Assembly: GCA_009845995.1 (NCBI GenBank)
Contig: VXYK01000066.1
Span: 1 to 43,052 of the forward strand
Direction of reading: 5' to 3'
DNA length: 43,052 nt
Source of the DNA: Acidimicrobiaceae bacterium
GTDB lineage: Bacteria; Actinomycetota; Acidimicrobiia; Acidimicrobiales; Aldehydirespiratoraceae
Shown: positions 8,133 to 16,892 of the stretch, in pieces
Numbering within the stretch: position 1 is the first letter of the stretch
How the letters are laid out: each line of letters starts with the position of its first letter
Program-made: the position numbers and the translations under genes
Notes under the pieces: generated by a model
The model's database searches: none
Seen by the model: the letters and a program-made list of their open reading frames with translations, nothing else
What the model was told of the DNA's origin: nothing

Positions 8133-8924
8133 GTGGCCGAACTGACGTTGGAAAACGCAGCAGCGCTGGTCGTTGGAGCCGGGCAGGGCATCGGGCGTTC
8201 GGTTGCTTTGGCGCTGGCAAGTGAGGGTGCTGATGTGACCCTCGCAGCTCGCCGGGCCGGGCCGCTCGAACGACTCGCCGCCGAGGTCGCCGAGGCGTCC
8301 GGCAGACGGACTTCGGCGGTTGTCGCCGACATTGCCGATCCGTCCCAGGGCCGAGCCGCGGTCGATGCGACCATTCAGGAGTTCGGAAGGATCGATGTGG
8401 TTGTCAACATCGCCACCTACGGGGGTGGCAGCGTTTCTGTCGCCGACCTTGATTGGGACGACTACCTGACCGCAGTACAGATCAACGTGATCGGTACCAT
8501 GGAAATCTGCCGCAGCGCGGCGGCCCATATGGCTTCTTTGGGCGGCGGGTCGATCATCAACGTCTCAGCGCTCAGCGCCACCACGCTGATGGCGGACCTG
8601 TCGCGCTACACGTCGACCAAAGGTGCCATGGAGTCCATGTCGAAAACCATGGCCAAAGAAGTCGGTCCCTCAGGTGTGCGAGTCAACATCGTGACTCCCG
8701 GTCTGACCACCGGAGAGCCGCTCAGCTCCATGTTCGAGCGTATGGCAGAAGCACAAAACCGAACGCCCGAGGAAATAAGCGACGGTTTCGCTCGTCAAGC
8801 GGCTCTGCGTCGCCATGTGGACCCCGATGACATCGCGCAGGCTGTGCTGTTCTTGGCCTCCTCCCGGTCACGCAACATCACGGGCCAAGAGATCCAGGTG
8901 ACCGCCGGCCAGCACATCATGTGA
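8133..8924 (+). CDS. SDR family oxidoreductase
   Basis: 263 aa from GTG 8133, which lies 8 nt past the stop of the preceding gene; a TTG at 8091 would overlap that gene. It is a classical short-chain dehydrogenase: the dinucleotide loop reads GAGQGIG, the catalytic Ser lies in NVSALSATT, the YxxxK motif reads YTSTK, and the tail TGQEIQVTAGQHIM is typical. The usual NNAG strand is replaced by NIATYGG. It should use NAD(P)H to oxidise or reduce an alcohol/ketone or act as an acyl-ACP type reductase. Substrate unknown. Probably cotranscribed with the two genes upstream. Confidence 0.88.
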   Translation: MAELTLENAAALVVGAGQGIGRSVALALASEGADVTLAARRAGPLERLAAEVAEASGRRTSAVVADIADPSQGRAAVDATIQEFGRIDVVVNIATYGGGSVSVADLDWDDYLTAVQINVIGTMEICRSAAAHMASLGGGSIINVSALSATTLMADLSRYTSTKGAMESMSKTMAKEVGPSGVRVNIVTPGLTTGEPLSSMFERMAEAQNRTPEEISDGFARQAALRRHVDPDDIAQAVLFLASSRSRNITGQEIQVTAGQHIM

Positions 8925-8935
8925 GCCGTGTTGCC

Positions 8936-8951
8936 AATCCCCGAGGGGATT
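8936..8951. terminator. Short hairpin between convergent SDR genes
   Basis: AATCCC (8936-8941) pairs with GGGATT (8946-8951) around a CGAG tetraloop, between the stops of two convergent genes. There is no T-tract, so termination is only suggested. Confidence 0.35.
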
Positions 8952-8989
8952 CAAACCAGTCGTGTCAGCCGATCACCTGAGCGATCTGC

Positions 8990-9904
8990 TCAAACGGGGA
9001 AGCGGACTGCTGTGAGTTCTTCTGAAGCGGTCCAGAGCTGTTGTTGTGCACCGGCGTCGTGCGATCGGTCGCTGGAAGCGACCAGCACCGGGTGGCCTCG
9101 AGTCTCCATGAACCCGTCGGGACCGTAGTACTGGCCTCCTTCGGCTGCCGGATCCGTGGCGGCTCTCAGCGTTGGAAGGGCACCCATGGCTGCGCTCTGC
9201 GCCAGCGCTGCGAGAAGCGGTTCGGCGATCCGAGCTCCCGGAATGTGGCGTCCGAGTTCGGTGCTTGACCCGCCTGGATGAGCTGCCAGCGCAACGGTCT
9301 GTGCCCCTGCTGCTTCAAGTCGGCGTTGAAGTTCATAGGTGAACATCAAGTTCGCCAGTTTCGAGCGGCCGTATGCAGCCACACGGCGGTAGCGCCGTTC
9401 GGCTTGAAGATCACCAAAGTCGATCCGTGAAAGGATCCGGTGACCGACGCTGCTGACCGTCACAACCCGCGATCCCTCCACAGCCAAGAGCCGTTCCAGC
9501 AACCTGCCGGTCAAGGCGAAGTGACCCAAGTGGTTGGTGCCGAACTGCATCTCGAACCCGTCCGCAGTTTTCTGCCGCGGCGTGTACATGACTCCGGCGT
9601 TGTTGATCAGCAGGTCGATGCGCTCGAACCGGCTGCGGATTTCCTCAGAAGCATCGCGAACGGAGTCCAGCGAAGCCAGATCGAGCTGCTGCAGTTCGAG
9701 CTGGGCGCCCCCATGATCGGATCGGATGTCGTCGACTGCCTGCTTGCCCTTGTCGAGATTTCGCACTGCGAGCACTACCGACGCGCCCCGACCGGCCAGC
9801 GCGTGTGCCGTTTCAAGCCCGAGCCCGGAGTTGGCACCGGTCACAATCGCCACCCGCCCCGTTTGATCTCCGATATCTTCAGCCGTCCACTTGTCGTCGC
9901 TCAT
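8990..9904 (-). CDS. SDR family oxidoreductase (retinol dehydrogenase-like)
   Basis: 304 aa from ATG 9904; an in-frame ATG at 9922 is possible, but GAAAGAG sits 7 nt before 9904. Signatures are TGANSGLG for the cofactor, the LLINNAGVM strand, FGTNHLGHFALT, VVTVSSVGH with the catalytic Ser, and YGRSK as YxxxK. The length and the FxTNHLGHF pattern match the RDH/WW-domain-oxidoreductase-like branch that in actinobacteria acts on lipophilic carbonyls. Substrate unknown. The gene is convergent with the other SDR and follows tRNA-Glu on the same strand. Confidence 0.88.
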   Translation of the reverse strand: MSDDKWTAEDIGDQTGRVAIVTGANSGLGLETAHALAGRGASVVLAVRNLDKGKQAVDDIRSDHGGAQLELQQLDLASLDSVRDASEEIRSRFERIDLLINNAGVMYTPRQKTADGFEMQFGTNHLGHFALTGRLLERLLAVEGSRVVTVSSVGHRILSRIDFGDLQAERRYRRVAAYGRSKLANLMFTYELQRRLEAAGAQTVALAAHPGGSSTELGRHIPGARIAEPLLAALAQSAAMGALPTLRAATDPAAEGGQYYGPDGFMETRGHPVLVASSDRSHDAGAQQQLWTASEELTAVRFPV

Positions 9905-9951
9905 GTCAAACTCTTTCGGCATCAGAAGTTCGTTTTGTCATCTCTTGCTAG

Positions 9952-10024
9952 TACCCCGTACGGGATTTGAACCCGTGCTACCACCTTGAGAGGGTGGCGT
10001 CCTAGGCCGCTAGACGAACGGGGC
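9952..10024 (-). tRNA. tRNA-Glu (anticodon CTC)
   Basis: 73 nt on the minus strand. The acceptor GCCCCGT pairs with ACGGGGT with a G-T closing pair, as in other actinobacterial tRNA-Glu genes. The anticodon stem CCACC/GGTGG flanks loop CTCTCAA with anticodon CTC. The T-loop is GTTCAAATC. CCA is not encoded. It lies 77 nt downstream of tRNA-Gln. Confidence 0.95.
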
Positions 10025-10101
10025 AGGTTCATCGCTGGGGCGATCCGCGACCGGATGAGTGTAACCGCAGGCCAAGGTCCTCGGCGCGACAAAATCAAAA
10101 G

Positions 10102-10173
10102 CTCGGGGAGGAGGACTTGAACCCCCAATGTCTGGACCAGAACCAGATGTGTTACCAATTACACCATCCCCGA
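10102..10173 (-). tRNA. tRNA-Gln (anticodon CTG)
   Basis: 72 nt on the minus strand. Acceptor TCGGGGA pairs with TCCCCGA, discriminator G. The anticodon stem TCTGG/CCAGA flanks loop TTCTGGT with anticodon CTG. The T-stem has one G-T pair and loop TTCAAGT. CCA is not encoded. Confidence 0.95.
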
Positions 10174-10254
10174 AGGGCGACCGCATCGTACCGGGTTCCG
10201 CTGCGGTCTCACACGAAATTTCTCGCAGGCCGATGCGCTTGAAGCCCGCACAGC

Positions 10255-10884
10255 TCAGTTGGCATTACCGAACCAGTTGTCCACGCGTCGATAACCGAGG
10301 ATCCGTCCAAGCGACACCGCAGCGGTCTCACGCGCCAGTTGCCGTATCGAAGCTTCGCCGTCAGTCGGCGAGATGTACGCGGTCAGTCCCGCCTCGACCG
10401 AGATCTGGGCAAGGCGCAACGAGTGATACGGGTCAGACACGACCACTGCCGAAGACAGACCACGATCATGAAGCACCCTCGCCGTGGCAGCCATCTGCTC
10501 CCAGGTGGACGCACCGTCGGTCACCAACAGCAGCGCAGACTCGGGCACGCCGGCCTCAAGGAGATACTCGAATCCGGTAAAGCCCTCAGTGAAGCGGTCA
10601 CCTTCCTGTTTGGAGCCAGTCGTGACAATGAGCGGCGCCGCGCCCTCGTTCCAGAGTTCCAGGGCATGGTCCAACCGTCTAGCCAGCACTGGCGAAGGCC
10701 TGCCATCGTATTGCGCTGCACCGAGCACAACGATCGCGTCGCCCGGACCTCGATTGTCGACGTCAAGATTCATTCGCACCTGAATGAAGTTGATTCCCAC
10801 ATATCCGATCACCAGAGTCCCGACAATCAACAGCGTCCAGGCGACGCGCCTCGCGGACAGCCAACCAAGCCGTCCGCTCCACAT
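10255..10884 (-). CDS. YdcF / SanA family DUF218 membrane-anchored protein
   Basis: 209 aa. One N-terminal membrane segment at about residues 13-32 anchors the protein, with the domain probably outside the membrane. The DUF218 core follows: DAIVVLGAAQYDGRPSPVLARRLDHAL, VTTGSKQEGD, EYLLEAGVP, TWEQMAATARVL, and VVVSDPYHSLR. Family members (SanA, ElyC, YdcF) are linked to envelope integrity, but the biochemical role is unclear. It starts only 3 nt after the gltX stop, so it is very likely cotranscribed with gltX. Confidence 0.85.
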   Translation of the reverse strand: MWSGRLGWLSARRVAWTLLIVGTLVIGYVGINFIQVRMNLDVDNRGPGDAIVVLGAAQYDGRPSPVLARRLDHALELWNEGAAPLIVTTGSKQEGDRFTEGFTGFEYLLEAGVPESALLLVTDGASTWEQMAATARVLHDRGLSSAVVVSDPYHSLRLAQISVEAGLTAYISPTDGEASIRQLARETAAVSLGRILGYRRVDNWFGNAN

Positions 10885-10887
10885 AAG

Positions 10888-12288
10888 TCAGCCTCCCAAG
10901 CGTCTCTGGGCCGCGGCGATACGAGACAGGGTCCTTTCTTTGCCGAGGTGCGTCATCGCTTCCCACAGCGGGATGCCCGCGCCGCTGCCCGTGAGAGCAA
11001 CCCGCAACGGAGCCTGCGACATCACCCGCGCACCTAGTTCCTCAGTGAGCCGGTTGCCGACCTCGAACACGGTTGTCTCCAGGAGTTCAGGATCGTTGAA
11101 GGGATCGGCCTCCAGCACGACGGCAAGTTCAACGAGGACCCGGTCTGCTGCGCGGCCCTTGATCATCGCCTTCGCCCAAGCCTTCTCGTCGTATTCGCTG
11201 ATTTCATCGACGAAGAGCCAATCGAGCCAACCCGGTGCCTCCGAAAGAGTGGAGATACGCTGCTGAACCTCCGACGCGAGCGCCTCGACGACCCCGAGGT
11301 CATAGTGGTCCGGAAGCCATGGCGCCGCGGCTTGCACAAACTCTGCCGGGGTCAGCGCTTTGATGTATGCGTTGTTGATGTGCTTCAGCTTGACCAGGTC
11401 GAAATAGGCAGATCCCTTGTTGACAGCTTCAAGCGAGAACAACGAGACAATCTCCTCTATCGGCCGAATCTCGATCTCGTCTGGCGGACCCCAGCCCAGC
11501 AGGGCCAACGCGTTCAGCATCGCTTCGGGCAGATAACCGCCGGCCACGAATTCCGAGAGCGCCACGCTGTCGCGGCGCTTGGAGAGCTTCTTGCGCTGCT
11601 CGTTGACAAGCAGCGGGAGATGGGCGTAGCGCGGCGCAACACCGTAGCCGAGGGCTTCCCACAACAGCATCACTCTGGGCGTGGTGTTGAGGAGATCCTC
11701 ACCCCTTATGACATGGGTGATGCCCATGTCGTGATCGTCAACCGCGTTGGCAATGAAGAACACCGGTGAACCGTCGCCTCGCCTGATCACGAAATCGTCG
11801 ATCGTGTCATGCACGACCTCGACCCGACCGCGGATCAAGTCATCGACAACCGTCGAACCCTCGTCTGGCACGCGGAACCGGACCACGACCCCGTCACCGT
11901 CGGCCACGTTGCGATCACGTGACCAGCCGTGATAGCCCTCCCGAAGGCCTGCCTCGACCGACATACGCTGCGAATCGGCCGGGCTCAGGTCGCAGAAGTA
12001 CGCCTTGCCGTCATCGATGAGTTGCTCAATGGCAGCGGTATGGTCCTGTTTGCGTTGAGACTGGAAATACGGCCCCTCATCCCAGTCAAGTCCGAGCCAG
12101 AGCAACGGGTCGCAGATCGCGTCAACGAACTCCTGGGATTTCTTGGATTCATCGGTGTCTTCGACGCGCAATATGAACTCTCCGCCGTGATGCCGGGCAA
12201 AAAGCCAGTTGAACAGCGCAGAACGGGCGCTCCCCACATGGAGGTAGCCGGTCGGCGCCGGTGCGAAGCGAACCCGTGGAGGTTGCAT
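10888..12288 (-). CDS. gltX: Glutamate--tRNA ligase
   Basis: 466 aa, the normal size of bacterial GluRS. The class I signatures are present: the HIGH motif as HVGS in APAPTGYLHVGSARSALFNW and the KMSKS motif as KLSKR. FILRVEDTD is also typical. It charges tRNA-Glu; in most actinobacteria the same enzyme also misacylates tRNA-Gln with Glu, later amidated by GatCAB. The tRNA-Glu and tRNA-Gln genes lie downstream on the same strand. TAGCCT at 12295-12300 ends 6 nt before the ATG, suggesting a leaderless mRNA. Confidence 0.97.
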   Translation of the reverse strand: MQPPRVRFAPAPTGYLHVGSARSALFNWLFARHHGGEFILRVEDTDESKKSQEFVDAICDPLLWLGLDWDEGPYFQSQRKQDHTAAIEQLIDDGKAYFCDLSPADSQRMSVEAGLREGYHGWSRDRNVADGDGVVVRFRVPDEGSTVVDDLIRGRVEVVHDTIDDFVIRRGDGSPVFFIANAVDDHDMGITHVIRGEDLLNTTPRVMLLWEALGYGVAPRYAHLPLLVNEQRKKLSKRRDSVALSEFVAGGYLPEAMLNALALLGWGPPDEIEIRPIEEIVSLFSLEAVNKGSAYFDLVKLKHINNAYIKALTPAEFVQAAAPWLPDHYDLGVVEALASEVQQRISTLSEAPGWLDWLFVDEISEYDEKAWAKAMIKGRAADRVLVELAVVLEADPFNDPELLETTVFEVGNRLTEELGARVMSQAPLRVALTGSGAGIPLWEAMTHLGKERTLSRIAAAQRRLGG

Positions 12289-12294
12289 GGTCTC

Positions 12295-12300
12295 AGGCTA
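12295..12300 (-). promoter_or_regulatory. Putative -10 box (TAGCCT) for gltX
   Basis: TAGCCT on the minus strand ends 6 nt before the gltX ATG. The same hexamer at the same kind of spacing precedes the aminotransferase gene at 38730 and the small gene at 26718. No convincing -35 hexamer. Confidence 0.5.
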
Positions 12301-12369
12301 ATCGTCGCTGGTCTTTCACGATGGCACCTTCGAAGCTCTCGATGCTGCACATCAGCGAGTTCAGATCGC

Positions 12370-12891
12370 TCAGAGCCCCAGCGGAACTCTCCAATCATCC
12401 GCAAACGCGGCCGCCACTTCGGCGGGACCCATTCGCAATGTTGCTTCAGGAACAAGGTCGGCGATCTCGCGTGCGGTGAAGTAATGGAACGCCACGTGAT
12501 GCAACTCTTCGAACAGCGGTCTACGGAACTCCACCAGCTCATCGACAGCGGGGCCGAGAAAACCGAACACGGTCAGCGCTACGCGGAGATCATCAGCGAC
12601 CGGTGCTCGTCCGTACAACGATGCACGGCGCAGAGCAACCGCACATGCCCCCTCCAGCACATCGCTCGCATGTTCACCTGGGGCCAGCACAAGCTCGGAC
12701 TCGAAACGCTTCGCGAGCTTGTGCACATAACCCTGGTCGGGTCCTTGGTTGCCGACCGCTGGTCCTGACGGTTGCGCACCCCCGACCACCTCGCCCGGCC
12801 GATTCGCCAGCCAACTGCCCCCGCGACGCGGCGCAGACACATACGCCTTGGGTTCATCGATCTTTGGTGGAAAATGCCTCGGCACAGACAT
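12370..12891 (-). CDS. Conserved hypothetical protein
   Basis: 173 aa from ATG 12891. I do not recognise a named domain. It begins with a Pro-rich, basic stretch, then a Gly-rich segment containing GPAVGNQGPDQGYV, then an all-helical C-terminal domain (about 70-173) with many Leu, Ala and acidic residues. No membrane segment or signal peptide is seen. The Gly/Gln segment ahead of helices looks conserved rather than random, and codon use fits the neighbours. TACGCT at 12900-12905 lies 8 nt before the ATG. It is divergent from the CoA-transferase gene, with their 5' regions 67 nt apart. The frame stays open upstream to 13107, but that part overlaps the CoA-transferase and has poor composition. 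Confidence 0.7.
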   Translation of the reverse strand: MSVPRHFPPKIDEPKAYVSAPRRGGSWLANRPGEVVGGAQPSGPAVGNQGPDQGYVHKLAKRFESELVLAPGEHASDVLEGACAVALRRASLYGRAPVADDLRVALTVFGFLGPAVDELVEFRRPLFEELHHVAFHYFTAREIADLVPEATLRMGPAEVAAAFADDWRVPLGL

Positions 12892-12958
12892 GGCCGGTAA
12901 GCGTAGCCACAATGCGCGTGACGTTGTACCGGCAACCGCTCTACGCGAGACTCCAACG

Positions 12959-15193
12959 GTGATCGAAAACCCCCTCTCCGAGTTCACCGTGCTTGATGTC
13001 ACAGACCGGAGGGGAGCGCTGTGCGGACGACTTCTCGCCGATCTCGGCGCGAATGTCATTCGCTTGAACAACTCCGATGGCGACTCCGCCACCGACCGCT
13101 TCCGCAACCACGGAAAGAGTCACGCCGAGGCCGGCCAGGGGCTCGCGGAGCTGTTGCCGCTCGCCGATGTGTTCATCGAGAATGGTGGACCCGGCTCCGA
13201 CCTCGACCGCCCCGGACTCGAGGCCGAATATCCGCAGCTGGTGATCGTCAGCCTCACCGATCTCGGCCTCAGTGGTCCGCGTTCTCACTGGCATCTGGAA
13301 GCGCTCCCGGCCCAAGCCGGATGCGGCGCCCTCCACGCCACAGGTCATCCGTCGCAATTCCCGACCGCGCTACCGGGATACCTGGCTCATGATTGCGCCT
13401 CGGTGCACGGTGCCATGGCCGCGGTTGCGGCCCTGATGGACCGGCGTCGCACGGGTCTCGGCCAACAGATCGAGACGAGCGCGCAGGAGGCGGGACTGGG
13501 TGGCACTTACCCGTGGGGTGTGGCGATCCCCGGGTACCTGTCGGTCAATCCTGTGCTTCCGGTCGAGGGCAAACGCAACGCTGAGGGGTTCTACCTGGTT
13601 GTGCCATGCCGCGACGGCCATGTCCGCATGGTGTTCGGCAGCGAGGCAGACTGGCACGCATTCTTTGAACTGTGCGGCAGGCCCGAGGAAGTCTCTGGAC
13701 CTGAATGGCTCAACCGTGTTCACCGTGCGATGAACCCAGACGCGATCCGTGAGGTGGCGGAACGCGGGTTCGCTGATTACGACAGAGCCGAACTGTTTGC
13801 CGAGTCGTTGCGGCTCGGCCTGCCGCTGGGTTCTATTCAGCATCCTCTGGAGTTTGTGAACCATCCCCAGACCACTGAGCGCGGCTTTTTCGTCGACGGA
13901 GTGGCTAGTCGCCTTTGGCGGTTCCATCCTCCACCAACCGAGACCCCCTCTGTTGATGCCTCAGCTACACCAGCCGCTGGTGCCCGCAGCTCCGCGAAGA
14001 ACGACGGCCTGCTGCTCGATGGGGTGCGCGTCATCGAGTTCGGTATTGCCGCAGTGGTGCCGGAGCTGTGCTGGATGCTCTCGGAGCTGGGGGCAGACGT
14101 CATCAAGATCGAGTCGCGCAAGAAGCCCGATGTGCTCCGCGCTGCCGGTTTGGAAGATCTCGACAGATCCTTCTGTTTCAACATGGAGTGCCGGGGTCGC
14201 CGTGGCGTCGCTTTAGACCTGTCCTCCGCCGACGGCCGGCGACTGGCCAGAGAACTCTGCGCCTCCGCCGATGTGGTTGCCGAGAACAACCGCGGTGGGG
14301 TGATGGCCAAACTCGGCCTCGACTACCCGGACATCGCGGCGGTGAACCCCAACGTTGTGTACGTTGCCTCCCAGGGTTACGGACGTGGCGGTCCCATGGG
14401 GGAAATGAAAGCGTTCGGCCCGCTGAACTCGAGTTTCGCGGGTATTCACATGTTGTGGAGCCACCCGGACGGCCCTTATCCGTGCGGTACGTCACTCAAT
14501 CATCCCGACCACATCGCCTCGAAGATGTTGACGGTGGCCGTCTTGTGCGCGATTGACCATCGCAATCAAACCGGAGAGGGGTCCTTCGTTGAGATGGCCC
14601 AAACCGAAGCGGCGGCCTACCTGCTCGGCGAGCTCTATCTGGAGGCGATCGAGACAGGCGTGAACCCCACGAACCTCGCCAATCGAGATCCGCACATGGC
14701 ACCACAAGGCGTGTATCCCGGCTCCGGCGACGACAGTTGGGTCGCCATCACCGTGCAGAACGACGATGCATGGCGGGCCCTTGAGGTTGCGGCCGGCTGG
14801 ATGCCCGATGAGAGCCTGAGCGGCGTTGACGCCCGGTTCGCGGCGCACGACTCCATCGACGAGCGGCTGAGCCAGTGGACCTCACTGAGGTCCCCGGAGC
14901 ACACCGCCGAGTTGCTGCAGGCTGTGGGGGTGTCGGCCATGCCCGTGATGGGTCCGCTCGATCACCTGGCAGATCCGCATCTTAGTGAACGGGGGCTGAT
15001 GGTCGATCTGGTACACAAGGTGCACGGTCCCGAGCAACAACCCGCTAATCCCACCCGAATGTCACGCACAGTGCTGCGTACTGCAGACTCGGCTCCACCG
15101 CTCGGCTTTCACACCCACGAGGTCTTGCGCGAAGTGCTCGGCCTCGATGACGACGAACTCGACCGCCTCGAATCCGCCGGGGTCTTCTACTAG
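12959..15193 (+). CDS. Two-domain CaiB/BaiF (family III) CoA-transferase
   Basis: 744 aa from GTG 12959; an ATG at 12890 would add 23 residues. The usual family III subunit is about 400 aa, so this protein holds two copies in tandem. Domain 1 starts at FTVLDVTDRRGALCGRLLADLGANVI; domain 2 starts at LLLDGVRVIEFGIAAVVPELCWMLSELGADVIKIE. The position of the catalytic Asp looks filled in both: YLAHDCASVHGAM in domain 1 and NHPDHIASKM in domain 2. Such enzymes move CoA between carboxylic acids, for example in carnitine, bile acid or methyl-branched acid metabolism. The fused form could be a one-chain version of the interlocked dimer. The substrate is unknown. It is convergent with cimA, with a 7-nt gap. 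Confidence 0.85.
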   Translation: MIENPLSEFTVLDVTDRRGALCGRLLADLGANVIRLNNSDGDSATDRFRNHGKSHAEAGQGLAELLPLADVFIENGGPGSDLDRPGLEAEYPQLVIVSLTDLGLSGPRSHWHLEALPAQAGCGALHATGHPSQFPTALPGYLAHDCASVHGAMAAVAALMDRRRTGLGQQIETSAQEAGLGGTYPWGVAIPGYLSVNPVLPVEGKRNAEGFYLVVPCRDGHVRMVFGSEADWHAFFELCGRPEEVSGPEWLNRVHRAMNPDAIREVAERGFADYDRAELFAESLRLGLPLGSIQHPLEFVNHPQTTERGFFVDGVASRLWRFHPPPTETPSVDASATPAAGARSSAKNDGLLLDGVRVIEFGIAAVVPELCWMLSELGADVIKIESRKKPDVLRAAGLEDLDRSFCFNMECRGRRGVALDLSSADGRRLARELCASADVVAENNRGGVMAKLGLDYPDIAAVNPNVVYVASQGYGRGGPMGEMKAFGPLNSSFAGIHMLWSHPDGPYPCGTSLNHPDHIASKMLTVAVLCAIDHRNQTGEGSFVEMAQTEAAAYLLGELYLEAIETGVNPTNLANRDPHMAPQGVYPGSGDDSWVAITVQNDDAWRALEVAAGWMPDESLSGVDARFAAHDSIDERLSQWTSLRSPEHTAELLQAVGVSAMPVMGPLDHLADPHLSERGLMVDLVHKVHGPEQQPANPTRMSRTVLRTADSAPPLGFHTHEVLREVLGLDDDELDRLESAGVFY

Positions 15194-15200
15194 ACGGGGG

Positions 15201-16892
15201 TTACTCGTCGGCGATGAGCAGGCCGTAGACGAGGGAATCGATGAGGGCCTGCCATGACGCCTCAATGATGTTCTCAGACACGCCGATAGTCGACCAGGAA
15301 CGCTCGCCGTTCGTGCTGTCCAACAGCACACGCGTCACCGCGCCGGTTCCCTGCTCGGTGTTGAGCACGCGAACCTTGAAGTCCGTGAGCGACACCCGGT
15401 CGATCTCTGGGTAACGGCCGTTCAGAGCCGAGCGTACGGCCGAGTCGAGCGCGTTGACGGGGCCGTTGCCCTCCCCCACCGCGATTCGCCGTTGGCCGTC
15501 AACCCAGATCTTGACCGTGGCCTCAGTCTCCACGTCGACAGCAACATCGTTCCACAGGCGCGCACCCGTACCGGAACGATGGGCCATGTCGACCGAGAAC
15601 GACTCAAGAGTGAAATACGGCTGTTCCCAACCGGCCGCTCCCCGCATCAGCAACTCCAGAGAAGCGTCGGCGACTTCGAAGTGATAGCCCGAATGCTCGA
15701 GTTCCTTGAGGGTCTCAACTACGTGACCGAGAACCTTCCCGTCGATCTCGAGACCCAGGTTCTTGGCCTTCATCGCCAGAGTCGAACGCCCAGCCATCTC
15801 CGAGACGACAATGCGCGTGCCGTTGCCGACCGACTCCGGCGCAACGTGTTCGTAGGCATCGGGTCGCCGATTCAGGGCACTGGTGTGAAGACCTGCTTTA
15901 TGGGCAAAGGCAGAGGAACCCACATACGGCTGCTGGGGGTCGGGAGTGAAATTGACCAGTTCGGCTATGTGATGCGACACCGAGGTCAACCGAGCAATGC
16001 GACCCTCGGGAAGGCACGGAATACCCATCTTCAATTCGAGGTTGGCCATGATCGGGACCAGATCACAGTTGCCGACCCGCTCACCGTAACCATTGATCGT
16101 GCCCTGGACCTGGGTGGCTCCGGCGCGCACCGCTGCCAGGGCATTGGCCACCCCGCAACCGGTGTCGTTGTGCAGGTGGATGCCTACGTCGCAGTCCACA
16201 TGGGCGATCACAGCAGACACGGCTCGTTCGATTTCGGGAGGCAGGGAACCGCCGTTGGTGTCACACAGCACCACAGCCTCGACTCCCGCGATAGCGGCCT
16301 GTTCGAGAACGCGAAGGCTGAACTCGGGATTGCGTTTGTAGCCATCGAAGAAGTGCTCAGCGTCGAAGAACACCCGTTTGCCATTGGCTGCCAAGTAGGC
16401 AACGGAGTCGGCGACCATGGCTACGCCTTCGTCAAGTGTCGTGCCGAGCGCTTCGGTGACGTGATAGTCCCAACACTTGCCGACGATGCACACAACCTCG
16501 GTCCCGGCGGCCACGAGATTGGCCAGCGAGTTGTCGGAATCAACCTTTCCGCGTGGGCGTCGGGTTGAGCCGAAAGCCACGAATTTGCTGGTCGTCAACA
16601 GCAGTTCGGATTTAGCACGCTCGAAGAACTCGTCGTCTTTGGGGTTGGCACCGGGATAACCGCCCTCGATATATCCGACGCCGAGCAGGTCGAGCTGTTC
16701 CGCGATCCGCAATTTGTCGTCGACCGTGAGCGAAATGCCCTCCAGTTGCGATCCGTCGCGCAGCGTGGTGTCGTAAATCTCGACTTGTTCGGGCCAAGCC
16801 GGGTCTCGAACTCCTGCTCGTTCGATCGATACCTCGGCGCCGCTCACGCCGGAATCCGTAGCGCCGCCCGAAGCAGCGGCAGAACCGCTCAT
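15201..16892 (-). CDS. cimA: (R)-citramalate synthase
   Basis: 563 aa. Start ATG 16892 overlaps the ilvE stop as ATGA; a GTG at 16910 is less likely. The DRE-TIM aldolase core has DTTLRDGSQ, the metal site HLHNDTGCG, and NGYGERVGNCDL. GGYPGANPKD, CIVGKCWDYHV and AFAHKAGLHTSAL separate this branch (CimA, TIGR00977 type) from ordinary LeuA. The C-terminal LeuA-type regulatory domain runs from about 430 to the end. It condenses pyruvate with acetyl-CoA to citramalate, the first step of the threonine-independent route to isoleucine; LeuCD and LeuB, also in this window, carry out the next steps. It is the last gene of leuB-ilvE-cimA. Confidence 0.93.
   Translation of the reverse strand: MSGSAAASGGATDSGVSGAEVSIERAGVRDPAWPEQVEIYDTTLRDGSQLEGISLTVDDKLRIAEQLDLLGVGYIEGGYPGANPKDDEFFERAKSELLLTTSKFVAFGSTRRPRGKVDSDNSLANLVAAGTEVVCIVGKCWDYHVTEALGTTLDEGVAMVADSVAYLAANGKRVFFDAEHFFDGYKRNPEFSLRVLEQAAIAGVEAVVLCDTNGGSLPPEIERAVSAVIAHVDCDVGIHLHNDTGCGVANALAAVRAGATQVQGTINGYGERVGNCDLVPIMANLELKMGIPCLPEGRIARLTSVSHHIAELVNFTPDPQQPYVGSSAFAHKAGLHTSALNRRPDAYEHVAPESVGNGTRIVVSEMAGRSTLAMKAKNLGLEIDGKVLGHVVETLKELEHSGYHFEVADASLELLMRGAAGWEQPYFTLESFSVDMAHRSGTGARLWNDVAVDVETEATVKIWVDGQRRIAVGEGNGPVNALDSAVRSALNGRYPEIDRVSLTDFKVRVLNTEQGTGAVTRVLLDSTNGERSWSTIGVSENIIEASWQALIDSLVYGLLIADE

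Noticed and set aside
15492..16568. 358-codon frame antisense to cimA
   Set aside because: No recognisable domain, and it is fully covered by the strongly conserved cimA gene.
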